Shown: positions 7,613 through 16,822 of the stretch, piece by piece | Layout of the letters: every line of letters begins with the position of its first letter | Position numbering within the stretch: position 1 is the stretch's first letter | NCBI GenBank assembly: GCA_020633205.1 | Contig: JACKEB010000023.1 | Span: 28,396-92,395, forward strand | From: Polyangiaceae bacterium | GTDB lineage: Bacteria; Myxococcota_A; Polyangia; Polyangiales; Polyangiaceae | Length of the DNA stretch: 64,000 bases | Direction of reading: 5' to 3' | Program-made: the position numbers and the translations under genes | Notes under the pieces: model-generated | The model's input: the letters and a program-made list of their open reading frames with translations, nothing else | The model's database searches: none | Told to the model about the DNA's origin: nothing

Positions 7613-7829
7613 GGTCCTCTTGTGAGCTGCCTTACCTGCGGCCTTCCCTGGTCACGCAGTTCACAGGATCGTTGTCCGATGCGCTCGAAGTGTCAATCAC
7701 GGCTCGCGGCTCTCGCCGCCTTGTGGGTCAATTCGCTCGTCCGCATGGCGCTTCTTTCGCGTTCACCCCGCAGGGGAGACATCTGCACACAGCCGCTCGA
7801 CTAGGCGCATCGCGGCACGACGACGCGAA

Positions 7830-7858
7830 AACGCCCGCCAAGGCTGCTGACGGGCGTT
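7830..7858 (-). terminator. Intrinsic terminator of the HtrA-like gene
   Basis: AACGCCCG and CGGGCGTT form an 8-bp stem around a 13-base loop. On the minus strand the stem is followed by TTTTCG, and it lies 45 bases after the stop of the HtrA-like gene. On the plus strand it is followed by TTCGTTTCGTTT. Confidence 0.6.
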
Positions 7859-7902
7859 TCGTTTCGTTTAGACCTCCACTTTCGTGGTGGACTTGCAATC
7901 GC

Positions 7903-9042
7903 CTAGCGTGTACGCGCCGGCCGCTTCAGCGCTTTTGAGCGAGGTGCCTTGCGGGTGAGGCCCTTCTTTGCGCTGGGTGCTGCAGTGAGGCCCAGGGAAA
8001 CCTGACGGAATTTTCCCCCGCCGAATAGCAGCAGCTGAATGCTGTCGCCGACTGCGCGCTGGTTGATCGCGTTGGCGAGGGACTCCGGCGTCATCACCGG
8101 TGATCCATCGACAGCGACGATCACGTCGCTCGTCGACTCGTCACTGCCCCCATGTAGACCTGCGGCGGCCGCAGCGCTCTTCGGGTGGATCTTCATCACC
8201 CGCACGCCGCGCACCGGGCCGACATCCGCGGCTACGCCTTGAATGCCGAGCCAAGGCGCCGGCGGGATAGCGTTTGCCGGTACCGTGCGGAGAAAGGCTT
8301 TGATCGCTGTCACGGGAACGCCAAACGGCACCGTTGCACAGTCTTGGCCTGGCACGGGTGCGCAGGCGCGCCCGATCATGCCCACGACGCGACCCTTGTC
8401 GTCGACGATAGGAGACCCGACGTCGCTGTTCTTGAAGCGGCTTGCGAGGTCGATGGCGTCCCGCAAGAGCTCGCTATCGGCGCCTTGCATGGTGCGCAGG
8501 CCCTTCACGATCAAGCGACTCGGAGCGAGGTCCTTGTTCGCTACCGGCGTGAAGGTGCGTAGCGAAGCGCCCGCTCGGCTGGCGTCGGTGCCGCCCGCTC
8601 GCAGGCCCTTCTTCCAGCGGCCGCTCTGGGGAACCAACAGCGCGAGGTCCCAGGCGCGATCCGAGTGGCCCATCTTGATGGGCATCACAGAGCCATCGGC
8701 GAAGCGAGCGTCCAGCTGGTTGCCGTGCCCGACATTGGACAGTGCCGTGAGGATACGCCCGTCGCCGGCGAGCACCGTCCCGAGGCCGAGCACCTTGCCC
8801 TTGCGCTCGATCATCACGACGCCGTCGCGTGCCTTGTCGACTGCGCTCTCGGAGCCGTCCGGCTTCTCGATCGAGTCGTCTGCGGCTTGGTCTGCGGCGG
8901 TGGCTGCAGCTCGCGCGGCCTGAGCGGCGGCGCGCGCCGCCTCCGCCTTTGCAGCGTCATCCTTGCCCGCCGCGAAAGCCGAACCAGAAACTACCAGCGA
9001 GCCAAGGACGGCCCACACCCCCAAAAGTCGACGCCCGTTCAC
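7903..9042 (-). CDS. HtrA-like PDZ protein with lost catalytic residues
   Basis: Exported protein of 379 residues. A signal peptide (LLGVWAVLGSLVVSGSAFAA) is followed by an Ala-rich helical stretch, a trypsin-like domain (about residues 70-250) and a C-terminal PDZ domain beginning at APWLGIQGVAAD. Aligned with DegP without gaps from the LT of the His motif to the Asp motif, the catalytic His becomes Ser (ILTALSNV). The Asp is kept (DLALL), and GNSGG reads DVGSP, so the Ser is lost. It is therefore probably a scaffold or sensor rather than a protease. The GTG start at 9042 places the signal peptide first; upstream in-frame codons would bury it. Confidence 0.8.
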   Translation of the reverse strand: MNGRRLLGVWAVLGSLVVSGSAFAAGKDDAAKAEAARAAAQAARAAATAADQAADDSIEKPDGSESAVDKARDGVVMIERKGKVLGLGTVLAGDGRILTALSNVGHGNQLDARFADGSVMPIKMGHSDRAWDLALLVPQSGRWKKGLRAGGTDASRAGASLRTFTPVANKDLAPSRLIVKGLRTMQGADSELLRDAIDLASRFKNSDVGSPIVDDKGRVVGMIGRACAPVPGQDCATVPFGVPVTAIKAFLRTVPANAIPPAPWLGIQGVAADVGPVRGVRVMKIHPKSAAAAAGLHGGSDESTSDVIVAVDGSPVMTPESLANAINQRAVGDSIQLLLFGGGKFRQVSLGLTAAPSAKKGLTRKAPRSKALKRPARTR

Positions 9043-9315
9043 GCGCTGAGTGTAGCCAAAAATACCCAGGGCGCGAGCCGCACGGGCCCGGTTCACGGGA
9101 TCGCGAGTCGTTGTGATTGCCCCTGAGTCAGCTGCCCGTCTGCTGCGTGAAGTCATGCTTGCCTCCTGCCTCTGTTGTCGACCTCGGGGCGGGCCCGAGG
9201 TGAGTAGTGGGCTGATTGCAAGGCACGGGCCGAAACGGCGAACCAGGCGCTCGCGTCGGCAGAGAGGAGACAAATGGCGCGGGTTGCCAGTCGGCGCGCG
9301 CCTAGGGTCGTTGAA

Positions 9316-9999
9316 TCAATCTGCGGGCCTGTCGAGGCGGCGCACACCTTGTGGGCTCGCCACCAACACAACGTCTGCACGGCCCACGAACAGGCCCGTC
9401 TCCACCACCCCGGGGATCAAGCTGAGCTCGCGCTCGAGGGACGATGGATCGGTGATCACGCCGACTCGCAGATCATAGATGTAGTTGCCGCTGTCGGTGC
9501 GCCACGGAGCGCCGTCTCGCTCTCGGAGCACGGGCTCACCTAGCTTTTCCAGGCTCTTCGCGATGGCGCGATGGGCGAATCCCAGGATCTCGAGCGGCAC
9601 TGGCCAGCGCTCCCCGAGTTTTTTCGAGAGCTTGCTCTCGTCGACAATGATCACGTTGCGCCTCGCTGCGTGATTCACAATTTTCTCGCGCAGATGCGCG
9701 CCGCCGCCGCCCTTGATCAGGTCGAGGGTTGCGCTCACCTCATCTGCTCCGTCGACGCACACGTCGATCTCCCAAGGACCATCTGGGTCCAGGATCGGGA
9801 TGCCCAACGCTTGCGCCTGGCGGTGGCTGGCCTCGCTGGTCGGCACGCCTTGGAACTTACGGCCCTGGGTCACCAAGCGGCCCACGCCGTCGATGAACAA
9901 TTTCGCGGTGGAGCCGGTACCCAAGCCGAGCACGCCGGATTCGGGAAGCAGCTCGAGCGCTGCGTCGGCGGCCTGCTGCTTCTGTGCGTCTGCGTCCAT
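9316..9999 (-). CDS. rpiA: Ribose-5-phosphate isomerase A
   Basis: Interconverts ribose 5-phosphate and ribulose 5-phosphate in the pentose phosphate pathway. The 227-residue protein keeps the family motifs: the phosphate loop GLGTGSTAK, the catalytic region DGADEV with the Asp pair, KGGGGAHLREKIV with the conserved Lys and Glu, and the C-terminal PGVVETGLFV segment. It lies on the minus strand between a NAGPA-like gene and the HtrA-like gene and appears to be an independent unit. Confidence 0.96.
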   Translation of the reverse strand: MDADAQKQQAADAALELLPESGVLGLGTGSTAKLFIDGVGRLVTQGRKFQGVPTSEASHRQAQALGIPILDPDGPWEIDVCVDGADEVSATLDLIKGGGGAHLREKIVNHAARRNVIIVDESKLSKKLGERWPVPLEILGFAHRAIAKSLEKLGEPVLRERDGAPWRTDSGNYIYDLRVGVITDPSSLERELSLIPGVVETGLFVGRADVVLVASPQGVRRLDRPAD

Positions 10000-10071
10000 G
10001 TCCGGCTACCGAACACCGGCGCGGCCGAGCGTCAAGCAACGCGCTCTCGCTTCTGTGCTCTTCGCTACGAG

Positions 10072-11361
10072 TCAGCCGTCGCCGTCGGGCTTGCGAGTCA
10101 GATAGAAGAAGTCACGCATCGAGCGGGCGCCGACGTACTCGTCCTCTTTATGCTCAAAGCCTTTGGCGAGGGGTACGGCCTTGAGCGTCGACCCGCCTTC
10201 CACGGGTTCGTAGAGCAAGAACTTGGGGTAGCTCCAGTTCACGTCGAGCTGAGCCACCGTGGCTGCGCCGGCGTGGTGCATGCCGTCAGCCAACGCGCGG
10301 GCCGTCGTGTCCTTGGTGATCGCGACGAACAGCACCTCGCGGCTCTCATCGAGTCCAATCGCGCTTCGGCGTATCACCGTCTCTCCGTCAAGCGTCGCGC
10401 CCCAAGCACGCGCGTCCGGATCCATCAACCCCGGGTGGCGCTTGCCGTCTTCGTACATGCAGCCCGGCGCTTGGCGGAACCACTGCATCTTGTCTTCAAT
10501 ACCTTCGATCGTTTTCCAGGTGGCAATGCGTAGCTTGCCGTCGTCGAACTTGGCGACGGTGCAGGCCTTGGGTCGCGGCTTGACCAAGGTGATGCCGTCG
10601 ATCTTCATGCCGTAGTAACCGTGCTCCGTCTTGAAGCCGCCGTTGAACGCCCCGAGTAGGCGCGAGACATGTTCCGTGGGGATCTTGGCGGCGCGCTTGT
10701 ACTTGCTGCCTGCGACCTCGAAGCTCTTCGGCTCTTGGTAGCCGGCCATCGCGTGCAGGTCGACACGGCGCAAGTCCACAGCCACCACGAAGACTTCCGC
10801 CCAGGAGCGGTTGCGGTCGGAGTGAAGCAGCGTCTTGAACATCACGGTCTCCGCGTCCGGATGCTGTGCGTCCTTGATCGGGACCCACTGACCATCGCCC
10901 GGGGCAGACCAGGACTTGTGTACGGGGCCGACGTCCGCCGGACGGAACGGCGGCAGCGGAGGCGGGCCCGCGTCGGGGGTTGCGCTGGGTGTTTCAGGGA
11001 TGCTCGAGTCGGCGGCGGCAGGGACTTCCCAGTAGGCCTTGGGTGGCTCGTTTCCGTACCACCATTGATTGAAGCGATCTTGAACCGCGTAGGCCTTGTT
11101 CTCGATGCTCGTGACGGCGTCCTTGCCAATCACGGCCCGCAACGTGTCTGCCAGTACTGGGCCGAGCCCGGGGAAGGTGTGCACCGCGATCCACAGCAGC
11201 ACCACCGCGATTGGCGCTGCGACCAGTCCGCGCTTGGTCCAGCGCCAGGCGGTGCGCCGAAAGCGCTGCCAACCCGAGCCGGAGTCGCTTTCCTTCGCAG
11301 ACTTCGCGGGACGCTTGCTCTTGGCCTTCGAGGGCGGCGGTGAGGACGAAGGTCGCACCAT
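10072..11361 (-). CDS. Membrane-anchored NAGPA (phosphodiester glycosidase)-like protein
   Basis: 429 residues with a basic N-terminal tail, one membrane anchor near residues 48-70 (GLVAAPIAVVLLWIAVHTF) and a Pro-rich linker. The exported domain has the AFNGGF element, RSAIGLD and ALADGMHHAGAATVAQLD, a layout resembling the phosphodiester glycosidase (NAGPA/DUF2233) family. The usual DGGGS motif of that family reads DVNWS here, so catalysis is doubtful. It is divergently oriented to the BamA-like gene, with about 107 bases between them that must hold both promoters. The family assignment is by eye and only moderately secure. Confidence 0.6.
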   Translation of the reverse strand: MVRPSSSPPPSKAKSKRPAKSAKESDSGSGWQRFRRTAWRWTKRGLVAAPIAVVLLWIAVHTFPGLGPVLADTLRAVIGKDAVTSIENKAYAVQDRFNQWWYGNEPPKAYWEVPAAADSSIPETPSATPDAGPPPLPPFRPADVGPVHKSWSAPGDGQWVPIKDAQHPDAETVMFKTLLHSDRNRSWAEVFVVAVDLRRVDLHAMAGYQEPKSFEVAGSKYKRAAKIPTEHVSRLLGAFNGGFKTEHGYYGMKIDGITLVKPRPKACTVAKFDDGKLRIATWKTIEGIEDKMQWFRQAPGCMYEDGKRHPGLMDPDARAWGATLDGETVIRRSAIGLDESREVLFVAITKDTTARALADGMHHAGAATVAQLDVNWSYPKFLLYEPVEGGSTLKAVPLAKGFEHKEDEYVGARSMRDFFYLTRKPDGDG

Positions 11362-11468
11362 CGCGGGAGTCTAACCAGCACAGCCCCGATCGCACAAAAG
11401 TCAGCCAAAAGCCTCGCGTTGCCCCACAGCTCACCCACGGGCAGCGCAGTTTGGCTATACAAGGCGCC

Positions 11469-14400
11469 ATGCCCTCGTCCCGCGCGCGTTCGCCACAGAG
11501 CGATGCGCCCCAACGCGCTCCGAGCCCCTGGTGGTCGCTCGTCGTGTGGGGGTTGGGGGTGAGGCACGCGGCGCTCTTCGGCTGCGCGCTGTGGTGCGCC
11601 TGGCAGCTCCTCAGCTGCCCCACAGCGCTGGCCCAGGACGACGAAGACAGCGTGGTCGAGGCGGTGCCGAAGTTGCGTCCGCCGACGGTCACCACGGCGC
11701 TCGACGGAAAACCCGTGGTGCGCATCGAGGTCGTCACCGAAGGGGCTCGCTGGCCCGAGTCACCCAAGCTCAGAAACACCCGCGCCGGTGAGCCATTCAG
11801 CGCCGCTCTGGGGCGCCGCGCGGCGCGAGAGCTGAGCGACACCGGGCGCTTCGCAAGCGTGAAAATCGAGGCATTTATCCAGGGCGGAGGCGTGGTGTTG
11901 CGGCTCAGGGCTCTGCCTCGGCGCATCGTCACCGCGATTCGAGTCGCCGGCGGCGCCCTCGATGAAGAAGAGATGCTGGGCAGTGCACGGCTAGAGGTCG
12001 GAGGCGAGGTGACCGCACCCGAGCTGCCACGTATTGCCTCGCGGATCCGCGCCTTCTATGCGCGGCGTGGCTTCGGCCTGGCGCAAGTCAAGGTCGACGC
12101 TGTCGACACCGACGAACGCATGCAGGTGGTCGTGCGGGTCGAAATCGAACAAGGTGAGGCGACGTCGGTCGTCGCGCGCAAGTTCCTGGTGGATGGCTCT
12201 TCACCACAGCTCTTGAAGGAGCTCGACGACTACCAGGTCGGTCAAGGCGACCGTGCGGATCAAGAGCTGCTGCGTGAAGCTGACCTCGCGCTGCAGAAGC
12301 AGCTTCGCCAGCGCGGCTGGCACCGCGCCGAGGTCTCCCACAAACTTCAAAAGAGCGGCCTGTCGATGCGCCTCCTGGTGTCGATCAAAGCGGGGCCGCT
12401 CTTTCGCCTGCGCTACGAAGGCAACCAGCACTTCGACGCGGATCAGCTCTCGGAAGCGCTCGATCTAGAGGAGACCGAAGACCGCTCGCAGGCGACCCTC
12501 GAGCGCGGAGTCAAAGAGTACTACGTCAATCGTGGCTTCTTGGACGTGCGGGTCAAACTCACCGAGCGCGGCGGCGATGAGGATCGCATTCACGACTTGG
12601 TGTTCACCATTCGCGAAGGCGAGCGGGTCAAGGTCGTCAGTCGAGAGTTTCCTTGCCTGACTGGAGAGCGCGACGCGGATGACGTGGGTGCGGAAATCGA
12701 CTCGTTTCTAAGCGAAGAACTCCCCGGCAGCGGGCTCTTCGGGAGCGTCAATCCGGCGCGCGTAGACGAGACCTTGGGGCCTACGGGCACGACAGGTTCG
12801 CGGGTCGCGCCCCTCGAACTCAACCCATACCAAACCTACCAGCCTGAAGTTTACGAGCGCGCGATCAAGCACGTACGGGACCTGTATCGCTCTGAAGGTT
12901 ACCTCGCGGTAACAGTTGGCCCCGCGGTGCTGCTGCGTCGCGAGTGTGCGCGCGGCTCCCGCCCAGGAAAGTGCAAGCCGGTGGGGCCACGGCCCCGCGT
13001 CCCAACCCAATGCGCGTACGATGAACGCGGCTTGCCCCTGGATGAGCCAGCGCCAGAGCGCAACATTTCGTGTGTCCCGGATCCCGCTCGAGGCATCGAG
13101 TGTGAGCCCAACGTCTCACTCCATATTCCGATCAAACTGGGGCCGCGCAGCGTGCTCTACGACGTAGCCTTCGAGGGTAATCGTCTGCTCGTGGAGAAGC
13201 AGCTCGAGGACATCGCCGACATCGACCTCGGCGGCTATGTGAGTCAGGTCGAGCTCGATAGGGCCAAGCGGCGAGTGCTCGATGCCTACGCCGAGGAGGG
13301 CTTCGCCTACGCAGAGGCCGAGACGATCCTCGATCTGAGTCCGGACCGCACTCGGGCCCGCGTGCGCTTCGTGATCAGCGAAGGCGAACGCGTGATCGTC
13401 AGCGGCATCACCGTACGCGGCGCTCGGCACACTCAGGAGTCGTTGATTCTGGGCCGCGTGGCGCTCCAGAAGGATCAGCCGTATCGCCGCAGCAAGGTGC
13501 GCCAGACCGAAGAGCGCCTGGCGACGCTGGGTGTGTTTGCGAGCATCAATGTGTCCCTGGAGGACCCGTACGTGCCGGCCAAGCGCAAGCGGGTCGTGAT
13601 CACCGTTCAGGAGCGCTTGCCGCAGTATCTCGAAGTGCGCCCTGGCTTCGGCACTGGCGAGGGTTTCCGCATTACGTTCGAGTACGGCCATCGGAACCTC
13701 GGCGGGCGCGCCATTCAGCTCACACTGAGGTCGCAGCTCAGCTTGCTCCCGAGCACGCTGATATTCGACGATGACGTGCGCGAAAAGATCGACCAATTGC
13801 CGCTCGGAAAACGCCTCGAGCGGCGTAACACGATCTCCTTGGAGTTTCCTGAGATTGGACTCGGACCTCTGTTTCGCTTGGGCGTCGACGGGATCGAAGT
13901 CAACGACCTGGCTCGGGAGTTCCTGATCACCAAGCGTGCGGGGGTGGTCACGCTGATCTATCGTCCGAATCGTCAGTTCTCCGCGCAGCTCGGGCAATCC
14001 GTCGAGCTCAACGACGCAGAGATCCTCGGCTTCGACGCAGCCGCGCGTGACGCCTTTGTGGCCTTCCTGCGCACCAACCCGATCCCCGAAGGGGAGAGCT
14101 TGGTGGTTGCTCAGCGCGTCGGTGTGACGTGGGACCGCAGAGACATCCCCTTCGGCGCGACCAAGGGTACGCTGGTCAGCGGAGCCGTCGAGCACGCAAG
14201 GGCGTTTCCGCTTGGAACTACAGAGGAAAAGATCGCTGACTTTTTGCGCTTTTCCAATCGCTTGGCGGGCTACGTGCCACTGAACGACAGCGGCCTCTCC
14301 ATCGCGACCAGCTTCGCTTGGGGTTACAACCATCACCTGATCCCCGATCGCCAGACCTACCCAGATCGCTTGTTCTTCTTCGGTGGCATCGACAGCATTC

Positions 14401-14768
14401 GTGGGTTCTTGCAGGACTCCGTGGTGCCGCAAGACGTCGCTGATGAGTTGCTCGCGGTGAACGATCCCGTCGAACAAGACCGGCTCTTGCGGGAGGTCGT
14501 GCTGCGAGGTGGCAACTTGGTGCTCAATCCACGGGCTGAGCTTCGCATCCCGCTAGGCGACACCTGGTCGACGGCGCTCTTCGTCGACAGCGGCAACCTA
14601 TGGCTCGACCCAATGCAGGTTCGCCCGTTCGTGTGGCGATATTCCGCAGGCAGCGGCTTGCGCGCAAACACCCCGATCGGCCCCTTGGCGTTCGACTATG
14701 GCGTCAACCTCGATAGGCGTCCCTGGGAGGATTTCGGCGCGTTCCACTTCAGCGTGGGGTTGTTTTAG
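11469..14768 (+). CDS. BamA/Omp85-family outer-membrane protein with seven POTRA repeats
   Basis: 1099 residues, against about 800 for BamA. The signal peptide includes LFGCALWCAWQLL and ends near ALAQDDED. I can divide the periplasmic part into about seven POTRA-like repeats (beta-alpha-alpha-beta-beta, e.g. LRYEGNQHFDADQLSEAL and VAFEGNRLLVEKQLEDI). The fifth carries a Cys-rich insertion, residues about 490-545, with at least five Cys. The C-terminal barrel begins near QYLEVRPGFGTGEGF and ends HFSVGLF with the terminal Phe typical of Omp85 substrates. The ATG at 11469 gives the signal peptide; an upstream open extension overlaps the divergent gene and is rejected. It probably inserts or exports outer-membrane proteins. 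Confidence 0.88.
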   Translation: MPSSRARSPQSDAPQRAPSPWWSLVVWGLGVRHAALFGCALWCAWQLLSCPTALAQDDEDSVVEAVPKLRPPTVTTALDGKPVVRIEVVTEGARWPESPKLRNTRAGEPFSAALGRRAARELSDTGRFASVKIEAFIQGGGVVLRLRALPRRIVTAIRVAGGALDEEEMLGSARLEVGGEVTAPELPRIASRIRAFYARRGFGLAQVKVDAVDTDERMQVVVRVEIEQGEATSVVARKFLVDGSSPQLLKELDDYQVGQGDRADQELLREADLALQKQLRQRGWHRAEVSHKLQKSGLSMRLLVSIKAGPLFRLRYEGNQHFDADQLSEALDLEETEDRSQATLERGVKEYYVNRGFLDVRVKLTERGGDEDRIHDLVFTIREGERVKVVSREFPCLTGERDADDVGAEIDSFLSEELPGSGLFGSVNPARVDETLGPTGTTGSRVAPLELNPYQTYQPEVYERAIKHVRDLYRSEGYLAVTVGPAVLLRRECARGSRPGKCKPVGPRPRVPTQCAYDERGLPLDEPAPERNISCVPDPARGIECEPNVSLHIPIKLGPRSVLYDVAFEGNRLLVEKQLEDIADIDLGGYVSQVELDRAKRRVLDAYAEEGFAYAEAETILDLSPDRTRARVRFVISEGERVIVSGITVRGARHTQESLILGRVALQKDQPYRRSKVRQTEERLATLGVFASINVSLEDPYVPAKRKRVVITVQERLPQYLEVRPGFGTGEGFRITFEYGHRNLGGRAIQLTLRSQLSLLPSTLIFDDDVREKIDQLPLGKRLERRNTISLEFPEIGLGPLFRLGVDGIEVNDLAREFLITKRAGVVTLIYRPNRQFSAQLGQSVELNDAEILGFDAAARDAFVAFLRTNPIPEGESLVVAQRVGVTWDRRDIPFGATKGTLVSGAVEHARAFPLGTTEEKIADFLRFSNRLAGYVPLNDSGLSIATSFAWGYNHHLIPDRQTYPDRLFFFGGIDSIRGFLQDSVVPQDVADELLAVNDPVEQDRLLREVVLRGGNLVLNPRAELRIPLGDTWSTALFVDSGNLWLDPMQVRPFVWRYSAGSGLRANTPIGPLAFDYGVNLDRRPWEDFGAFHFSVGLF

Positions 14769-14983
14769 GCGACTTACCCGACGTTACCTAACCCCCGGAA
14801 AAAACACCGGAATGGACTCGAGGCTCGAATGCCGTGGCGTGACCAGCGCTAGTTTGTCAGCAGTTCTCTACTCTTCCGTCCCAAGGGGCTGGCGATGACC
14901 TGGCGGGTGCGCCATATCGGCGCAGGGCCCGCTGTGCGACAAATCTCCCGCCGCAGCGCCCAATTCATTGAAAGCCTCACTGA

Positions 14984-16822
14984 GTGAACTCCCCACCAAA
15001 GAGCGCTTCACAAGCCGATGCGATCGGCTTGTGGGAGCAATTTCGCCGTCACATGCCGCGCTACGGCGTGGGTTTGCTGCTGCTCGCGGCGTACCAGTAC
15101 CTGCAGTTCTGGATCGACACGCACATCGCAAAGGCGATCAACGCGGCGTCGGGTGGTGGCTTCGAGTTCGGCGGTTCGGGCTTCGCCCTGAGGCTTGGCG
15201 TCGGGCTGATCGTCGTCGCCGTCCTCGCCTTCGTGATCCGGGTGCTGAGCCGCGTGGCGATCTTCAACGCCGGGCGCATCGGTGAATACGAGCTGCGCCG
15301 TGGGCTGTTGAACCGCTTGCAGTCACTCGGGCCGAGCTTCTACAGCCGCATGAGCACGGGCGAGATCATGAGCCGCGCCACGAACGACCTCGCGCAGGTG
15401 CGGCTCTTGCTGGGTTTTGGCGTGCTCAACGCGATCAACACGCTCTTTGCGTTGGTCAGCGCGCTCTCCGTCATGCTGCCCTTGAGCCCGCGGCTGACCC
15501 TCGCGGCGATGGCGCCGCTGCCGATCTTGATGTTGGTCACGCGCCAGTTTTCGCGGCGAATGTTCTCGTACACGAAGGACAACCAAGCGGCGATCGGCGC
15601 GCTCAGTGATCAAGTGCAGACGAGCATCGCGGGGGTGAGGGTGGTGCGTTCCTTCGCCCTCGAAGACTCCGAGCTCGCGCGCTTCGACAAGAAGAACGCG
15701 GACTATCTGGACAAGAGCCTGCAGCTCGCGCGCTTGCGCGGTTCGTTCGGTCCAGTGATGCAGTCGATCACCGCGCTCGGTGGCGTGATCGTGTTCTGGT
15801 ACGGCGGCCACCTGATGCTCGCTGACACCCTCGACCCCGGTGAGTTTCTGGCTTTCTCTCGCGCGCTGAGTCGCTTGACCTGGCCGCTCATCAGCTTGGG
15901 CTTCTTGGTTGGCTTGGTGCAGCGTGGTCGCGCTTCGTACTCCCGCTTGAAGGAGGTGTTCGACGCGCAGCCCGACATCGTGGACGGCGATCAGCGTCTC
16001 CCTGAGCCCGTGCTCGGCAAGCTGTCGGTGAAGCACCTTTCCTTCAGCTACGGCGACAACCGCGTGCTTGAAGATGTGTCCTTCGACCTCGAGCCGGGGA
16101 AGTCCCTCGCAGTCGTCGGGCGCACGGGGAGCGGTAAGAGCAGCTTGGCTGTGCTGCTAGCGCGGTTGATGCCAACTCCGCGCGGAACCGTTTTCCTGGA
16201 TGGCGTGGACATTTGCGACCTACCTCTGGAGCAGGTGCGTGGGGTCGTTGGATACGCCCAGCAGGACGCCTTCCTCTTCTCCACGACGGCGGGGCGAAAT
16301 GTCGGCTTCGTGCTGGACGAGCCGGACACCGGGCCCTCGCTCTTGACGATTCGCCAGGCCGCGGCGGAAGCTCAGGTGCTGGACGAAATCCTCGGATTGC
16401 CCGACGGCCTCGACACCGTGGTGGGTGAGCGCGGGGTCCAGCTCTCTGGTGGCCAAAAGCAGCGTGTGGCGCTGGCCCGGGCGCTGGTCTCCGAGCCGAA
16501 GGTGCTGGTGCTGGACGACCCGCTGAGCGCCGTCGACGGCCGCACGGAGAAGAACATCCTCGAAGCAATCGACCGGCAGCGCGCCCAGCGTGGCGTCGTG
16601 CTGATCACTCACCGCGTTGCTGCAGCCGCGCGCTGTGATCAAGTCATTGTCTTGGACCAAGGACGGGTCGTCGAGCAGGGCACCCACCAGGAGCTGTGCA
16701 CCGCAGGCGGGTTGTACGCGACCTTCGCCGAAGAGCAGCGCCTGGAGAGTGAGCTCGAGCGGATCGGCGCTCAGGAGCTAGCAGCGGTCGATTCGGCGGA
16801 GCTAGAAGGAGCCTTGGCGTGA
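14984..16822 (+). CDS. ABC exporter half-transporter, subunit A (MdlA-like)
   Basis: 612 residues: a six-helix transmembrane domain (about 30-325) fused to an ATPase domain. Walker A is GRTGSGKSS, the Q-loop is GYAQQDAF, and the signature is canonical LSGGQ. Walker B reads VLVLDDP, so the usual catalytic Glu is Asp. The switch His is in LITHR. A canonical signature with a non-catalytic Walker B is what is expected of the degenerate half of a heterodimeric exporter. It starts with GTG, and its stop overlaps the next subunit's GTG by four bases, indicating stoichiometric co-translation. The substrate is unknown; MdlAB and TM287/288-type multidrug or lipid exporters are the nearest models. Confidence 0.92.
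   Translation: MNSPPKSASQADAIGLWEQFRRHMPRYGVGLLLLAAYQYLQFWIDTHIAKAINAASGGGFEFGGSGFALRLGVGLIVVAVLAFVIRVLSRVAIFNAGRIGEYELRRGLLNRLQSLGPSFYSRMSTGEIMSRATNDLAQVRLLLGFGVLNAINTLFALVSALSVMLPLSPRLTLAAMAPLPILMLVTRQFSRRMFSYTKDNQAAIGALSDQVQTSIAGVRVVRSFALEDSELARFDKKNADYLDKSLQLARLRGSFGPVMQSITALGGVIVFWYGGHLMLADTLDPGEFLAFSRALSRLTWPLISLGFLVGLVQRGRASYSRLKEVFDAQPDIVDGDQRLPEPVLGKLSVKHLSFSYGDNRVLEDVSFDLEPGKSLAVVGRTGSGKSSLAVLLARLMPTPRGTVFLDGVDICDLPLEQVRGVVGYAQQDAFLFSTTAGRNVGFVLDEPDTGPSLLTIRQAAAEAQVLDEILGLPDGLDTVVGERGVQLSGGQKQRVALARALVSEPKVLVLDDPLSAVDGRTEKNILEAIDRQRAQRGVVLITHRVAAAARCDQVIVLDQGRVVEQGTHQELCTAGGLYATFAEEQRLESELERIGAQELAAVDSAELEGALA

Noticed and set aside
11211..11468. N-terminal extension of the BamA-like protein
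   Set aside because: It overlaps the divergent NAGPA-like gene and lacks a signal peptide; the signal peptide begins at the ATG 11469.
13116..14477. 453-residue minus-strand frame opposite the BamA-like gene
   Set aside because: Antisense shadow of a GC-rich gene; Asp/His/Arg-rich, no domain, and the plus strand has a complete beta-barrel.
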